A stretch of DNA of 64,000 nt from positions 1 to 64,000 of the forward strand of contig JAKVCP010000009.1 in the NCBI GenBank assembly GCA_022448925.1, in the 5' to 3' direction. Positions within the stretch are counted from its first letter, which is position 1. Every line of letters starts with the position of its first letter. This stretch comes from Paracoccaceae bacterium (GTDB lineage: Bacteria > Pseudomonadota > Alphaproteobacteria > Rhodobacterales > Rhodobacteraceae). This document shows, one piece after another, positions 22,588-39,424 of this stretch. The notes under the pieces are model-generated. The model saw nothing but the letters and a program-made list of their open reading frames with translations. It was not told where the DNA came from and did not search any database. A program made the translations under genes and the position numbers.

Positions 22588-24804
22588 TCAGCCCGATCTG
22601 AGCACAAACATCAGGGTCGACATCGCCGGCACAGTGATTTCAATCGACTGTTCCATGCCGCTCCATGGGATAGGCTCAGAGGCAACGCCTCCGAAGTTCC
22701 CTACATCACTGCCACCATACTGCGATGATTCCGTGTTCAGCGCTTCTGTCCAGAATCCATCGGCAGGAACACCGATTCGCCTTGGGCCACGAGTGACCGG
22801 AGTAAAGTTGCTGATCACAATCACCGGCGGGGTCACAGGGGCCCCATAGCGCGCCCAGACATAAATCGATTCCTCGACGGAATTGACCTCGATCCATTGG
22901 AACCCACCGGGATCACAATCGCGCAGGTGCAAGGCCGGAAGCTTGCGATAAAGTCTGTTCAGGTCCCGCACCAAGGCCTGCATGCCAGCATGGCGCGGGT
23001 CATCCAAAAGATGCCAATCCAACGAGGCATCGTGGTTCCATTCGCCGCCCTGCGCGAACTCTTGCCCCATGAAAAGAAGTTTCTTGCCAGGGTGCCCCCA
23101 CATAAAGCCGTAGTAAGCGCGCAGATTTGCAAAGGCTGCGTCGCCCTCTGCGGGCATCTTGGCAATCATGGATCCTTTACCGTGCACAACCTCGTCATGG
23201 CTGATCGGCAGGATGAAGTTCTCGGTAAATGCATAATTGAGGCCGAAGGTCATCTGGTGGTGATGGTGCTGCCGATGGATCGGATCTCGCTGCATGTAGT
23301 CCAGCGTGTCATTCATCCAGCCCATGTTCCACTTGAACCCAAACCCGAGGCCCCCTGAGTCGGCGGGCCGCGATACACCCGGCCAGGCCGTACTTTCTTC
23401 GGCCACCGTGATGATGCCCGGCACCTTGCCATACACTTCGGTATTCATCCGTTGCATCATGGCGATGGCTTCAAGATTTTCGCGTCCACCGTAATGATTT
23501 GGCACCCACTCGCCATCCTTGCGCGAATAATCGCGGTAGAGCATCGAGGCGACAGCATCGACCCTAAGCCCATCAAGATGATATTCCTCAAGCCAATACA
23601 GTGCGTTGGCAACCAGGAAGTTCTGAACTTCACGCCGACCAAAATTGTAGATCAGCGTGTTCCAATCCTGGTGAAAGCCTTCGCGCGGATCAGCGTGTTC
23701 ATAAAGCGCGGTGCCATCGAATTGGCCCAACCCATGCGCGTCGGTCGGGAAATGTCCCGGCACCCAGTCAAGGATCAGACCCAGGTTCGCTGCATGGCAG
23801 GCCTCCACGAATTTTCGGAATTCGGCCGGGGTGCCATAGCGGATTGTTGGCGCATACATACCGGTTGGCTGATACCCCCAGGACCCGTCAAACGGATGTT
23901 CTGAAATCGGCATCAGCTCAATATGGGTAAATCCCATGTCGGCAACGTAGTCCACCAATTGCACAGCATGTTCAAGATAGCTGAGCGGCCGATTGCCATC
24001 TTCGGGCACCCGTCGCCATGACCCCAGATGCACCTCATATATTGAAATCGGTCGGTCTATGCGCTGTTGGTAGGCCCGTTCCCGCATCCAGGCCGTATCA
24101 GTCCAGGCATACTTGCGAAGATCGCGCACAACCGAGGCCGTTTCGGGCGGATGCTGAGATCCGAATGCGAGCGGATCCGCCTTAAGCAGCACCTCTCCGG
24201 CTTGTGTCCGAATCTCGTATTTGTAGACTGCACCTTCACCAACATCGGGCAAAAAGATCTCCCAGACGCCCGTGGTTCCCCGGGATCGCATGACATGTCG
24301 CCGCCCGTCCCAAGCATTGAAATCCCCAACAACCGAAACGCGTGCAGCGCCCGGGGCCCAGACAGCAAAATGCGTTCCAGTGGCCCCCTCAAGGTCCATC
24401 AAATGGGCTCCCAGCTTGGTCCAAAGCTCCATATGGGCGCCTTCTGCCAAAAGATGTTCATCAAGCTCGCCCAGAACCGGGCCGAACCGATAGGGATCAT
24501 CAAAAGTCCATTCGGTATCACCTGCGCGGGCACGCAGCCGATAGCTTTTTGATCTGAGCGCGTCCGGCACAGCACCTGAAAACAAACCACGCCCATCAAT
24601 ACGTGCCAGTTTCGCCTGCGGCAGGCGCAACTGCGCATCCAGAACAGCCACCTCCTCGGCCCCCGGCGCAAACACGGTCAGGTGCCAATGATCATCGACG
24701 CGATGCAGGCCCAACCATCGGAACGGTTCAGCGCAGGTACCCTCAACCAATTGCTGCGCAATGGCTATGGGAAATTCTGTATTCGGGCTGGCATTTGCAC
24801 CCAT
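22588..24804 (-). CDS. glgB: 1,4-alpha-glucan branching enzyme
   Basis: A 738-residue GH13 branching enzyme. It has an N-terminal CBM48 repeat (FRWLGLH...FAPGAEEVAVLD and a second THFAVWAPGAARVSVVGDFN) and the catalytic barrel with the nucleophile Asp in DGLRVDAVASMLYRDYSR, acid/base Glu in ITVAEESTAWPGV and ISHDEVVHGK. It moves alpha-1,4 segments to alpha-1,6 branch points in glycogen. I choose ATG 24804, 5 nt after the glgP stop, with GGAG inside the glgP end as ribosome site; earlier in-frame starts would run deep into glgP. It is the last gene of the seven-gene glycogen cluster. Confidence 0.97.
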   Translation of the reverse strand: MGANASPNTEFPIAIAQQLVEGTCAEPFRWLGLHRVDDHWHLTVFAPGAEEVAVLDAQLRLPQAKLARIDGRGLFSGAVPDALRSKSYRLRARAGDTEWTFDDPYRFGPVLGELDEHLLAEGAHMELWTKLGAHLMDLEGATGTHFAVWAPGAARVSVVGDFNAWDGRRHVMRSRGTTGVWEIFLPDVGEGAVYKYEIRTQAGEVLLKADPLAFGSQHPPETASVVRDLRKYAWTDTAWMRERAYQQRIDRPISIYEVHLGSWRRVPEDGNRPLSYLEHAVQLVDYVADMGFTHIELMPISEHPFDGSWGYQPTGMYAPTIRYGTPAEFRKFVEACHAANLGLILDWVPGHFPTDAHGLGQFDGTALYEHADPREGFHQDWNTLIYNFGRREVQNFLVANALYWLEEYHLDGLRVDAVASMLYRDYSRKDGEWVPNHYGGRENLEAIAMMQRMNTEVYGKVPGIITVAEESTAWPGVSRPADSGGLGFGFKWNMGWMNDTLDYMQRDPIHRQHHHHQMTFGLNYAFTENFILPISHDEVVHGKGSMIAKMPAEGDAAFANLRAYYGFMWGHPGKKLLFMGQEFAQGGEWNHDASLDWHLLDDPRHAGMQALVRDLNRLYRKLPALHLRDCDPGGFQWIEVNSVEESIYVWARYGAPVTPPVIVISNFTPVTRGPRRIGVPADGFWTEALNTESSQYGGSDVGNFGGVASEPIPWSGMEQSIEITVPAMSTLMFVLRSG

Positions 24805-24809
24805 TGCGA

Positions 24810-27197
<2,388 letters not shown>

Positions 27198-27272
27198 CTG
27201 CTATCCTGTTCGCGCGGGAGGTGGCGCTGGTCAGTGAAACGGCTGGCAGACAATTGTGTCCGCCGTAAAGGG

Positions 27273-30866
<3,594 letters not shown>

Positions 30867-30870
<4 letters not shown>

Positions 30871-32948
30871 ACCGCAGACCTGTAAAAGGCCACCATCGAG
30901 GTCGGCGCCATAGGCTCCTTGGCCTGCGCTTCATGCTCTTTGGTCTGAGGCGCGGCAGTGTCCAGTGCGCGGATCCAGCAAAAGCCCTGTTCCGGCAGAG
31001 GCAGAACAGCCACCTGGGAATCGGTGTGCCCGTTGATCGCCAAAAGCACCACATCGCCGCTGTCATAATATGCGGGCGCTTCCGCAGCACTGCGCAGAAC
31101 CACCTGAAACCCGTCCAATAATGGATCACGCCAGTTTACCGGGCCGCCATCAAGCCCATGCCAAGAAACATCCGGCAAACCGTCACTTGGCCGTTTCTGT
31201 GCATGCAGAAAATGTTCCTGCCGCAGGGACGGGTGATCCTTGCGAAAGGCGATCGTGCGGCGCGCAAAGGCAAGCAGGCCTTCATCCGCCTGGCTCCAGT
31301 CTATCCAACTGGTCTCGTTGTCCTGATTATAGGCATTGTTGTTGCCGTGTTGGCTATGGCCAAGTTCATCCCCAGCCAAAAGCATCGGGACCCCCTGGCT
31401 GAAAAACAGCGTCGCAAGGATATTGCGTCGTCGCAGGGCGCGCTTTTCAAGCACCTCTGGAATGTCGGTATCGCCCTCGACCCCGCAATTCTCGGAAAAA
31501 TTGGCATGGTGCCCATCGGCATTGTTTTCGCCGTTGGCATGGTTGTGGCGGTGGTTGTAGCTGGTCAGATCGGCCAGTGTGAACCCATCATGCGCCGTGA
31601 CAAGGTTGACGCTTGCACGCGGCCGCCGACCCGAATGATCAAAGGCATCCGCAGAGCCCAGCAAGGCACTGGCCAACCCCTGCGCCGTGTGCGCGTCCCC
31701 ACGCCAGAATTGACGAACCGTATCACGATAGGCGTCATTCCACTCGGAAAACTCGGGCGGAAAGGCCCCGCGCTGATACCCGCCTGGCCCAACATCCCAG
31801 GGCTCGGCGATAAGTTTCACAGTGCTGAGAACAGGATCCTGGCGCAGGGCATCCATCAAGCCTCCATCTGCGGCAAAGCCATGCTCTTCTCGTGCAAGGG
31901 TCGTGGCCAGATCAAAGCGAAATCCGTCGACATGCATCTCTGTTACCCAGAACCGAAGACTGTCAAGGATCAGCCGCAGAACCATCGGATGTGCAGCACG
32001 CACGGTGTTGCCGGTCCCGGTGTCATTTGCATAGCGATGCTGCTGTCCACGGTTCAGAACATAGTAGGAGGCATTGTCCAAACCGCGAAAGCTGAGCGTT
32101 GGGCCAAGGTGGTTGCCCTCGGCCGTGTGGTTGTAGACCACGTCCAGCAACACCTCGATCCCGGCAGCGTGCAGCGCGCGAACCATCATCTTGAAGCCAT
32201 CACGTCCGTTTGGACCAAAGTATCGCGCGGCGGGGGCAAAGAACCCGATTGAATTATAGCCCCAATAATTTTTCAGATCCTGGTCGGCCAGAAATCCCTC
32301 GTCCAGCATTTCATGCACAGGCAGCAGCTCAATCGCGGTGACGCCCAGGGCCTTCAGGTGTTTAATGACGACAGGATGGCCCAGCGCTTCGTAGGTGCCA
32401 CGCAACGCATCGGGAATGCCCGGAAGGCGCTGGGTCAGCCCTTTGACATGCGCCTCGTAGATCACCGTATCGGACCAACGATGGAAGAGGTGACGGTCGC
32501 CCTGCCAGTCAAATGTATCGGTAGCGCACACGACACATTTGGGCACGAAAGGCGCGCTGTCGGCAAAGCTGGGCATCAAATCATCCTGCGCCGGGTCATT
32601 GCCCAGCGTTTCAGGTACATGGTGCCAGTCACCGTGAAAGGCGCGTGCATAAGGATCGACCAGCAACTTTGTCGGATTGAACCGATGTCCCTGCAGTGGC
32701 GCCCAGGGACCGTGGGCACGAAAGCCATAAAGCTGTCCTGCTCCGATACCCGCGACATGCCCGTGCCAGACCGGCCCGCGCCGTTCCGGCAAGGATATCC
32801 GGGCAAGCTCGGTCTGGCCATCCTCTGAGAAGAGGCAGAGCTCGACCTTGTGAGCATGCTCTGAGAAGATTGCAAAGTTGACACCCTGCGCGTCCACAGT
32901 TGCGCCCAGCGGCGCCGGTCGGCCTTCTGCGAGGGGATACTCAGTCAT
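30867..32948 (-). CDS. glgX: Glycogen debranching enzyme (isoamylase-type)
   Basis: A 693-residue GH13 debranching enzyme with an N-terminal CBM48 (YPLAEGRPAPLGATVDAQGVNFAIFSEHA) and the catalytic barrel: DVVYNHTAEG, DGFRFDLATTLARE (nucleophile Asp), LIAEPWDVGPGGYQ (acid/base Glu) and VTAHDGFTLADL. It hydrolyses the short alpha-1,6 branches left by phosphorylase. The start ATG 32948 lies 8 bp inside the glgA end (ATGACTGA); longer in-frame starts would run through glgA. The stop overlaps the malQ start. Family length agrees. Confidence 0.96.
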
Positions 32949-34383
32949 GTGCCGACGCAAGCTCTTTATACAGTGCTGCATACCGCGCGGCCGAGGTCGA
33001 CCAGCTGACATCCTGCGCCATCGCATTGGATACCAGTCTTTTCCAGGCCACAGGATCGGCGTAGGTGTCAAAGCACCGATCCAAAGCGTGGATCAAAGCC
33101 CCCTTTGTTACCGGCGAAAACTGGAACCCGGTCGCACATCCGGCGGCCAAAGCGGCCGGGTTGGCGTTGATCACAGTATCAGCCAATCCCCCTGTCAAGG
33201 AAACCAGTGGGATCGTTCCGTAGCGCAGGGCGCAAAGCTGCGTCAGACCACAGGGTTCAAAGCGGGACGGCACCAGCATGACATCAGACCCTGCCTGCAG
33301 CTGGTGGGCCAGCCCTTCGTCGAAGCGCGTGTCAAACCCAACGCGACCCGGATGCGCTGTTGCCAAATCTGCAAAGGCACGCTCAAGCGCCTTGTCTCCT
33401 GATCCCAACACCACCAAAGCGCCCCCGCGGGCCAAAAGATGGGGTGTGGCCTCGACCATAAGATCCAGTCCTTTTTGCGACGTCAGCCGACTGACCAAAC
33501 CAAAAAGCGGAGCGTCTTCGGGCAGCTCAACACCGAAAGATCTGGCCAGCGCAATGCGATTGCGCACTTTGCCTTTCTTTGACCGCGTGCTGTAGTTCGC
33601 ATCAATCCGAGGGTCGGTCGCGGGGTTCCAATCCTCGACATCGATGCCGTTCAAGATGCCGGACAACCGCCCGGCGCGCGCGCCCAAAAGGCCTTCGAAA
33701 CCCATACCGAAATCCGGCATCAACAGTTCATGTGCATAGGTGGGGCTGACGGTTGTGATATGGTCCGCATAGACCAGCCCAGCCTTCAAGAAACTGACCT
33801 TTTCCCAGTATTCAAAGCCGTCGACGGTAAAATGGGCCGATGACAAGGCCAGCGGGGCCATGACCGAGGGCGGGAAAATGCCTTGAAAGGCGATATTATG
33901 GATGGTGGTTACCACAGGCAGAGCGGATCCGGCCTGACGCAAATACAGTGGCACCAGTCCCGCCTGCCAGTCGTGTGCGTGCACGACGTCTGGTTGCCAA
34001 TCCGGAAGACGTCCCAGTGCAATTTCAGCCCCCGCCTTGCATAGGGCACCGAACCGCAAATGATTGTCGGACCAGTCCTTGCCACTGGCGTCAAGGTATA
34101 TGTGACCAGGCCGGTCAAACAGATGCGGCGCATCCAGCAGCAGAAGGTCCACCCCCGAAGCGCGCACCCGCAGGATTCGGGCCGGGCCGCCCATCAACCT
34201 GTCGAAACTGGCGATCTGCCGGCCCTTTTCGGCCAAGGGCTTCAAAGCCGGGTATGCCGGCATCAGGGTCTGTGACTTGCATCCCAAAGGCCCAAGGGCT
34301 TTGGCCAGCGCGCCGGCCACATCAGCCAGCCCCCCTGTCTTGGCAAAAGGTGCGCATTCCGAAACGATGCTGAGGACGTTCAA
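32941..34383 (-). CDS. glgA: Glycogen synthase (ADP-glucose type)
   Basis: A 480-residue GT5 glycosyltransferase. The ADP-glucose-binding KTGGLADVAGALAKAL lies at the N-terminus (residues 15-30), HAHDWQAGL and the C-terminal PSRFEPCGLTQLCALRYGT (E-x7-E sugar-binding motif) are intact. It extends alpha-1,4 chains from ADP-glucose made by GlgC. It begins 4 nt after the glgC stop and overlaps glgX by 8 bp, so the synthetic pair GlgC-GlgA is at the head of the cluster and the degradative genes follow. Confidence 0.97.
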   Translation of the reverse strand: MNVLSIVSECAPFAKTGGLADVAGALAKALGPLGCKSQTLMPAYPALKPLAEKGRQIASFDRLMGGPARILRVRASGVDLLLLDAPHLFDRPGHIYLDASGKDWSDNHLRFGALCKAGAEIALGRLPDWQPDVVHAHDWQAGLVPLYLRQAGSALPVVTTIHNIAFQGIFPPSVMAPLALSSAHFTVDGFEYWEKVSFLKAGLVYADHITTVSPTYAHELLMPDFGMGFEGLLGARAGRLSGILNGIDVEDWNPATDPRIDANYSTRSKKGKVRNRIALARSFGVELPEDAPLFGLVSRLTSQKGLDLMVEATPHLLARGGALVVLGSGDKALERAFADLATAHPGRVGFDTRFDEGLAHQLQAGSDVMLVPSRFEPCGLTQLCALRYGTIPLVSLTGGLADTVINANPAALAAGCATGFQFSPVTKGALIHALDRCFDTYADPVAWKRLVSNAMAQDVSWSTSAARYAALYKELASAHD

Positions 34384-34387
34384 AGGT

Positions 34388-35653
34388 CTATGTCTCCAAG
34401 GCGTCTATCATAGGCTGTGTGATGAGGCAGGTACCGTCATCTGTCACGCGAAAACGCTTCTTGTCGTCCTCTGGATCGTCCCCGACAACCAAACCGCGTG
34501 GAATTTGAACACCTCGATCCACCACAGCGTTGCTGAGCTGCGCGCCGCGCCCGATGTCCACGTAGGGCAAGGCCACAACATTGTTGAGCTCTGAATAGGA
34601 GTTTGCGCGGACACCGGTAAACAGCAGGCACCGATCGAGCTTGGCGCCCGACACAACGCATCCGCCCGACACCAAAGAGTTCACCGCCATGCCCCGACGT
34701 CCATCTTCGTTGTGCACGAACTTTGCGGGAGGTGAGATCTCAGAGTAGGACCAGATCGGCCAGTTCTGGTCGTAGAGGTCCAGCTCGGGCTCAAAATCTG
34801 TCAGGTCAAGGTTGGCCTTCCAAAAGGCATCGACCGTCCCAACATCACGCCAATAGGGTTGGGTTTGATCACCGCTTAGCACACAGGACTTGGAAAAGGC
34901 ATGCGCCATCGCACGACCCTCGCGCACCAGACGTGGAATGATATCTTTGCCAAAGTCATGCTCAGTATCGGGACGGGCCGCATCGTCGCGCAGCAAGTCA
35001 AACAGAACCTCAGTCGAAAAAACATAGATCCCCATACTGGCAAGGGCCCATCCAGGTCGGCCCGGCATTTCGGGCGGATCGGCAGGCTTTTCCACAAAAT
35101 CAATGATCTTGTCATTGGCATCAACATCCATGACCCCATAACCGGTCGCCTCTGCGACGGGAACTTCGACGCAACCCACAGTGACATCGGCGCCTGAATT
35201 CACATGCTGTTCAAGCATGACCGAGTAGTCCTGCTTGTAGATGTGATCACCAGCTAGGATCAGCATATATTTGACCGGCAGATCCTGGATAATGTCGATA
35301 TTCTGTGTCACCGCATCGGCGGTTCCAAGATACCAGTCGCGTTCTGTCACGCGCTGAGACGCAGGAAGAATATCCATTGATTCGTTACGTTCTTCGCGGA
35401 AAAAGCCCCAGCCGCGATGCAGGTGACGGATCAAGCTGTGCGCTTTGTATTGCGTGGCAACACCGATGCGCCGAATGCCCGAGTTCATCGCATTCGACAG
35501 CGCAAAATCGATGATGCGCGTCTTGCCACCAAAATAGACGGCTGGTTTGGCCCGGCGATCGGTCAACTCTTTCAGCCGGCTTCCACGGCCACCTGCCAGA
35601 ACGAACGCCATGGTCTGGCGACTGAGTTCATTGGCCCTAATCAGTCTCGTCAT
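34388..35653 (-). CDS. glgC: Glucose-1-phosphate adenylyltransferase
   Basis: A 421-residue nucleotidyltransferase that makes ADP-glucose from ATP and glucose-1-phosphate, the committed step of glycogen synthesis. The nucleotide loop is [28 protein letters not shown], with [18 protein letters not shown], the substrate site FVEKP and the C-terminal left-handed beta-helix region. ATG 35653 is used because GAGGGAG lies 7 nt upstream; TTG 35659 would overlap this spacing. It heads the glycogen cluster. The 103-bp gap to pncB upstream is the only place for the main operon promoter, though no clear -35/-10 pair is visible. Confidence 0.97.
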   Translation of the reverse strand: MTRLIRANELSRQTMAFVLAGGRGSRLKELTDRRAKPAVYFGGKTRIIDFALSNAMNSGIRRIGVATQYKAHSLIRHLHRGWGFFREERNESMDILPASQRVTERDWYLGTADAVTQNIDIIQDLPVKYMLILAGDHIYKQDYSVMLEQHVNSGADVTVGCVEVPVAEATGYGVMDVDANDKIIDFVEKPADPPEMPGRPGWALASMGIYVFSTEVLFDLLRDDAARPDTEHDFGKDIIPRLVREGRAMAHAFSKSCVLSGDQTQPYWRDVGTVDAFWKANLDLTDFEPELDLYDQNWPIWSYSEISPPAKFVHNEDGRRGMAVNSLVSGGCVVSGAKLDRCLLFTGVRANSYSELNNVVALPYVDIGRGAQLSNAVVDRGVQIPRGLVVGDDPEDDKKRFRVTDDGTCLITQPMIDALET

Positions 35654-35756
35654 CGTCAAATCTCCCTCGGCAATGCGTGTTGTTACCGTAGGGCCGGGCC
35701 GTGCATGGATGCGACTTGTTATCGCTATCAGCTGAAAATTTCAGGGGGTGTGGCCG

Positions 35757-37046
35757 TCAGACAACCACCTCTAGCCGGTCTTGGGCGCCAACACCGAAAA
35801 CGCGCTTGTACCGAGCGACCTGATCGGCTGGCCCCATGGCCTTGTTCGGATTGTCCGACAGCTTGACCGTTGGCCGCCCGTTGGCATTGACCGCCTTGCA
35901 GACCAGACTGAATGGCGCAAGCCGGTTGTCCGGGCTAAGCCCTATGAAATCATTGGTCAGAAGCGTGCCCCAACCAAAGCTGACACGCACCCTGCCGTGG
36001 AACTGGGTATACAGCTCTGAGATCTTGGTCACGTCGAGCCCATCTGAGAAAATCACAAGCTTCTGACGCGGATCTTCGCCCCGGCTCTGCCACCAGTCGA
36101 TTGCAGTCTCTGCCCCCGCGGCCGGATCCCCACTGTCGATGCGAATACCCGTCCAACTGGCCAACCAGTCAGGCGCGTTTTGCAAAAACCCCCTGGTTCC
36201 ATAGGTATCGGGCAGGATAATACGCAAATTGCCATCGTGCTCTTCCTGCCAATCAGCAAGAACGTCGTAGGGCGCATGGGCGAGTTCCTGATCGCTGTCT
36301 GCCAAAGCAGAGTAGACCATTGGCAATTCATGCGCGTTGGTGCCAATCGCCTCCAGATCGCGGTTCTTTGCAATCAGGCAATTCGAGGTTCCAGCAAACC
36401 GATCGCCCAGACCCTCGGTCATGGCCTGGACACACCAGTCCTGCCATAGAAAGGAATGACGGCGGCGTGTTCCAAAATCCGCGATGCGCAAATCGGGAAG
36501 TTTGCGAAGATGCTCAATCTTCTCCCAAAGTTTGGTCATGCCACGGGCGTAAAGCACCTGCAATTCGAAGCGCTTCATGTCGTGCAACACAGCGCGACCG
36601 CGCAGTTCCATTAGGATCGCCAGCGCCGGGATTTCCCACATCATGACCTCGGGCCAGGCACCTTCAAATGTAAGCTCGTACTGGTCACCCACACGTTGCA
36701 GGTGATAATCCGGCAAGCGCAAGCCCTCAAACCACTCCATGAAATCGGGCCGAAACATTTGTCTCTTGCCGTAGAATGTGTTGCCGCGCAGCCAAGTGCT
36801 TTCGCCGCGGGTCAGCGAGAGCGAGCGCACATGATCCAATTGTTCCCGTAATTCGCCCTCATCAATCAGGCGCGCCAATGGAACCTTGTCCGAACGATTG
36901 ATCAAACTGAATACAACCTGCGTGTCCGGCTTGTTGCGGAACACAGATTGGCACATCAGCAGCTTATAGAAATCTGTATCGATCAAAGAGCGGACGATCG
37001 GGTCGATCTTCCATTTGTGGTTCCACACTCGTGTTGCAATATCCAC
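35757..37046 (-). CDS. pncB: Nicotinate phosphoribosyltransferase
   Basis: A 429-residue enzyme joining nicotinate and PRPP to nicotinate mononucleotide in NAD salvage (Preiss-Handler route). SLIDTDFYKLLMCQSVF at the N-terminus, DFGTRRRHSFLWQDWCVQAM with the catalytic histidine region, GTSNCLIAKNRD and IRIDSGDPAAGAE are family hallmarks. The start is ATG 37046. It lies 23 nt after a degenerate hybrid kinase gene and on the same strand as pncA further upstream, so nicotinamide deamidation and nicotinate capture flank the kinase-like gene in one apparent transcription unit. Confidence 0.97.
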   Translation of the reverse strand: MDIATRVWNHKWKIDPIVRSLIDTDFYKLLMCQSVFRNKPDTQVVFSLINRSDKVPLARLIDEGELREQLDHVRSLSLTRGESTWLRGNTFYGKRQMFRPDFMEWFEGLRLPDYHLQRVGDQYELTFEGAWPEVMMWEIPALAILMELRGRAVLHDMKRFELQVLYARGMTKLWEKIEHLRKLPDLRIADFGTRRRHSFLWQDWCVQAMTEGLGDRFAGTSNCLIAKNRDLEAIGTNAHELPMVYSALADSDQELAHAPYDVLADWQEEHDGNLRIILPDTYGTRGFLQNAPDWLASWTGIRIDSGDPAAGAETAIDWWQSRGEDPRQKLVIFSDGLDVTKISELYTQFHGRVRVSFGWGTLLTNDFIGLSPDNRLAPFSLVCKAVNANGRPTVKLSDNPNKAMGPADQVARYKRVFGVGAQDRLEVVV

Positions 37047-37069
37047 GTCGCATCCTCGCGGTCAGGTCC

Positions 37070-39349
37070 TCAACCTGATACGCGAATCATGTCGTCGGGT
37101 CCAAGCGGTTTCTGGCTAGGATCGATATCGGAAAGTTCAGAAACCAGCTCTTGCCGGTTCACAGGTTTCAGCAATACGGCGTCCATTCCGGCGGCAAGCC
37201 CATAGGCGCGATCGTTGGGTGATGTCTCAACCGCCATGCCGATGATACGCGGCTGTGGAATGTGCATGGCACGCAGGTTTTTAGCAACTTCGATGCCGTT
37301 CAGTTGTGGCAGTTGCAGATCCAGAAGCACAACATCCGGTCTTTGCGCAACGGTCTGTTCAACCGCCTGATATCCATCGGCCACGAACGCAACTTTCGCC
37401 CCAACGGCACGAAAGATCTCTTGCAGCGTTCTGCGCTCTGTCTCAGCAGCACCTGCAACAACAATCCGCACCCCGGTCGGGACCACCACGGATCTGTCAG
37501 ATGTGGTTTCGGGCAGATCGGTGTCGGTCGCATCAGACGACAAGGCATCGGATGGGCGCGGCAAAGACAAGGCTAGGGTGAATACAGATCCCAGCCCCTC
37601 AGAGGCTTTATAGGTCACGTCGCCGCCCATTCTGCGGGCGAGACCCCGGGAAATCGACAGCCCCCTACCGGTACTGCGCGCGCCCCCATCCGACCCGCCA
37701 CCCATGTGCTCGTGTGCATTGAATATCGCATCCGCCCGAGAGGGATCCACACCGCGACCGGTATCGCGCACGTCCACCTCAAGGTCCAATCGCGCGGCGG
37801 TCTTTCTTGCCGCGACAGCGACCGAAACACCACCGGCCTCGGTAAACTTGATGGCATTACCGACAAGGTTCAACAGGATTTGACGCAGGCGCCCCGGATC
37901 CCCTTTGACCGATGCCGATGCCGCTCCGTTGAAAGACAGATCGAGGGTCAGCCCCTTTTCCAAAGCCAAAGGGCGCATCAACAGGACAGCTGACTTGATG
38001 CAAGCCGATACTGAAAAGACCTTGTCCTCGATTGGAACCTGTCCTTGCCCAGGCCGCGCAACGTCCAACACATCATCAAGAACTTGCAACAATGCGTCCG
38101 CCGACGCGTGAAGTGTGTCGATTTGTTCCTGTTGATCAGGGGGCAACTGCGCGCGCGACAATGCGGATACCATCCCCAGAATACCGGTCACCGGCGTGCG
38201 AATTTCCTGACGCATGCTTGCAACAAAGGCGGACCGATCATCGGCCCGCGCCCGAGCATCTTGGGTGGCCTGTGCAAGCGCATCCACTTGACGCCGGACG
38301 GTGGTCACGTCGCGTTCTATCGCGATGACTATCTCAGACGTGCCATCATCTTCGAGCACGGGCACAATGTTGGTGTCGACCCAGATCTTTTCACCTGATT
38401 TCGTGTAGTTGAGGATCTCTGTGCGACATGGCTCAGAGGCCTCTATCGCGCGCTTTATCCGGTCAATCGTGTGCCGGCTCGTTTCCGGGCCATTCAACAC
38501 ATCCCCGACAGGTCGGCCGATCACCTCATCAAAACGGTAACCCGTCATTGTCGTGAATGCTGTGTTCACCCACACAATGGACCCATCGACCTGCGCCACG
38601 ACGACGCTGTCATTGGCGTGACGCGCCACAAGCGCCAACTGGCGATTTTCGGCCTGCGCAGCTTTCAGATCGATCGCGGTTTGCTCGATCTCTTGTTGAC
38701 GTATCAAAAGACGCCTGCGCGTGTCAAAACCGCTCAGTGTCGTGCGCTCAAGCCCACGGGCACAGGACCACAGTACATATGCCAACACAACGACGCCTAC
38801 GAGTTCGAACCAAAGGTCGTCCCCTCGATGTGTCAGGCCAAAATACTGGTAGAGGAAAAACACCGCCAGTGTCACACTGTAAATGGCCAACCGCGCCAAG
38901 GTCGCAATCCGGTGGTATGCGATCAGCATCAAATCCCCGATTGCCATACCAAACAGCAAGGCAATAACAAAAAATGCCACTGCCGGATCAGGCCGGGTTG
39001 CGTAGGTCAGCGCGAAACAGGCAGTGACACTCAGCGCATGCAACGCCGCCGAGGCCGAGGTGACAAAAACCCACATTCCAACTTCCCGGGTGTCGGCAGC
39101 ATGACGCCGGGTTTTTGCCAGCATAAAAAGGTCAATGCTTTCGCCGACGGCCACCAGGATCAATGTGACGCCCGCCAATGCGTAAGAGATCAAGATCCCG
39201 ACCAGCGCCACACCAACAGCTGCCATCAACAGGCGGGCTGGCAATTGCTGCCATCGCGCGCGGGCGTACCGCCGAATAAGGCCAAATCGGCTATGCCGTG
39301 ACTCAAATTCAGCTAGTTTAGTGTCTGTGGCGATGTCAACGGCTGGCAT
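37070..39349 (-). CDS. Membrane PAS hybrid kinase with missing phospho-accepting His (pseudokinase candidate)
   Basis: A 759-residue protein. Five to six hydrophobic helices cover residues about 36-200, then a PAS domain (236-350), a HisKA-like region, HATPase (about 450-597) and a receiver-like domain (626-740). The H box reads SMRQEIRTP: Gln381 (codon CAG) replaces the phospho-accepting His. The ATPase boxes remain: N494...N498 in LLNLVGNA, Asp529-TGRG and STGRGLS. The receiver keeps Asp677 in LLDLQLP and Lys728, but VVAGAAE stands where the acidic Mg-binding pair belongs. So neither classical phosphorelay step should work. It lies between pncA (75 nt upstream) and pncB (23 nt downstream), which hints at a role in NAD salvage or in sensing the state of that pathway. 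Confidence 0.88.
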   Translation of the reverse strand: MPAVDIATDTKLAEFESRHSRFGLIRRYARARWQQLPARLLMAAVGVALVGILISYALAGVTLILVAVGESIDLFMLAKTRRHAADTREVGMWVFVTSASAALHALSVTACFALTYATRPDPAVAFFVIALLFGMAIGDLMLIAYHRIATLARLAIYSVTLAVFFLYQYFGLTHRGDDLWFELVGVVVLAYVLWSCARGLERTTLSGFDTRRRLLIRQQEIEQTAIDLKAAQAENRQLALVARHANDSVVVAQVDGSIVWVNTAFTTMTGYRFDEVIGRPVGDVLNGPETSRHTIDRIKRAIEASEPCRTEILNYTKSGEKIWVDTNIVPVLEDDGTSEIVIAIERDVTTVRRQVDALAQATQDARARADDRSAFVASMRQEIRTPVTGILGMVSALSRAQLPPDQQEQIDTLHASADALLQVLDDVLDVARPGQGQVPIEDKVFSVSACIKSAVLLMRPLALEKGLTLDLSFNGAASASVKGDPGRLRQILLNLVGNAIKFTEAGGVSVAVAARKTAARLDLEVDVRDTGRGVDPSRADAIFNAHEHMGGGSDGGARSTGRGLSISRGLARRMGGDVTYKASEGLGSVFTLALSLPRPSDALSSDATDTDLPETTSDRSVVVPTGVRIVVAGAAETERRTLQEIFRAVGAKVAFVADGYQAVEQTVAQRPDVVLLDLQLPQLNGIEVAKNLRAMHIPQPRIIGMAVETSPNDRAYGLAAGMDAVLLKPVNRQELVSELSDIDPSQKPLGPDDMIRVSG

Positions 39350-39424
39350 TCAACAGTCGATCCGGATCTGTGCGTTGCATGCATACGGCACCGATCGTTA
39401 ATTTTTTGCAAGCACGTGAACTTG

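Noticed and set aside
35729-35741. CTGAAAATTTCAG palindrome behind pncB as a terminator or operator.
   Set aside because: It has no loop and no T-run, is A+T-only in the centre and short enough to occur by chance.
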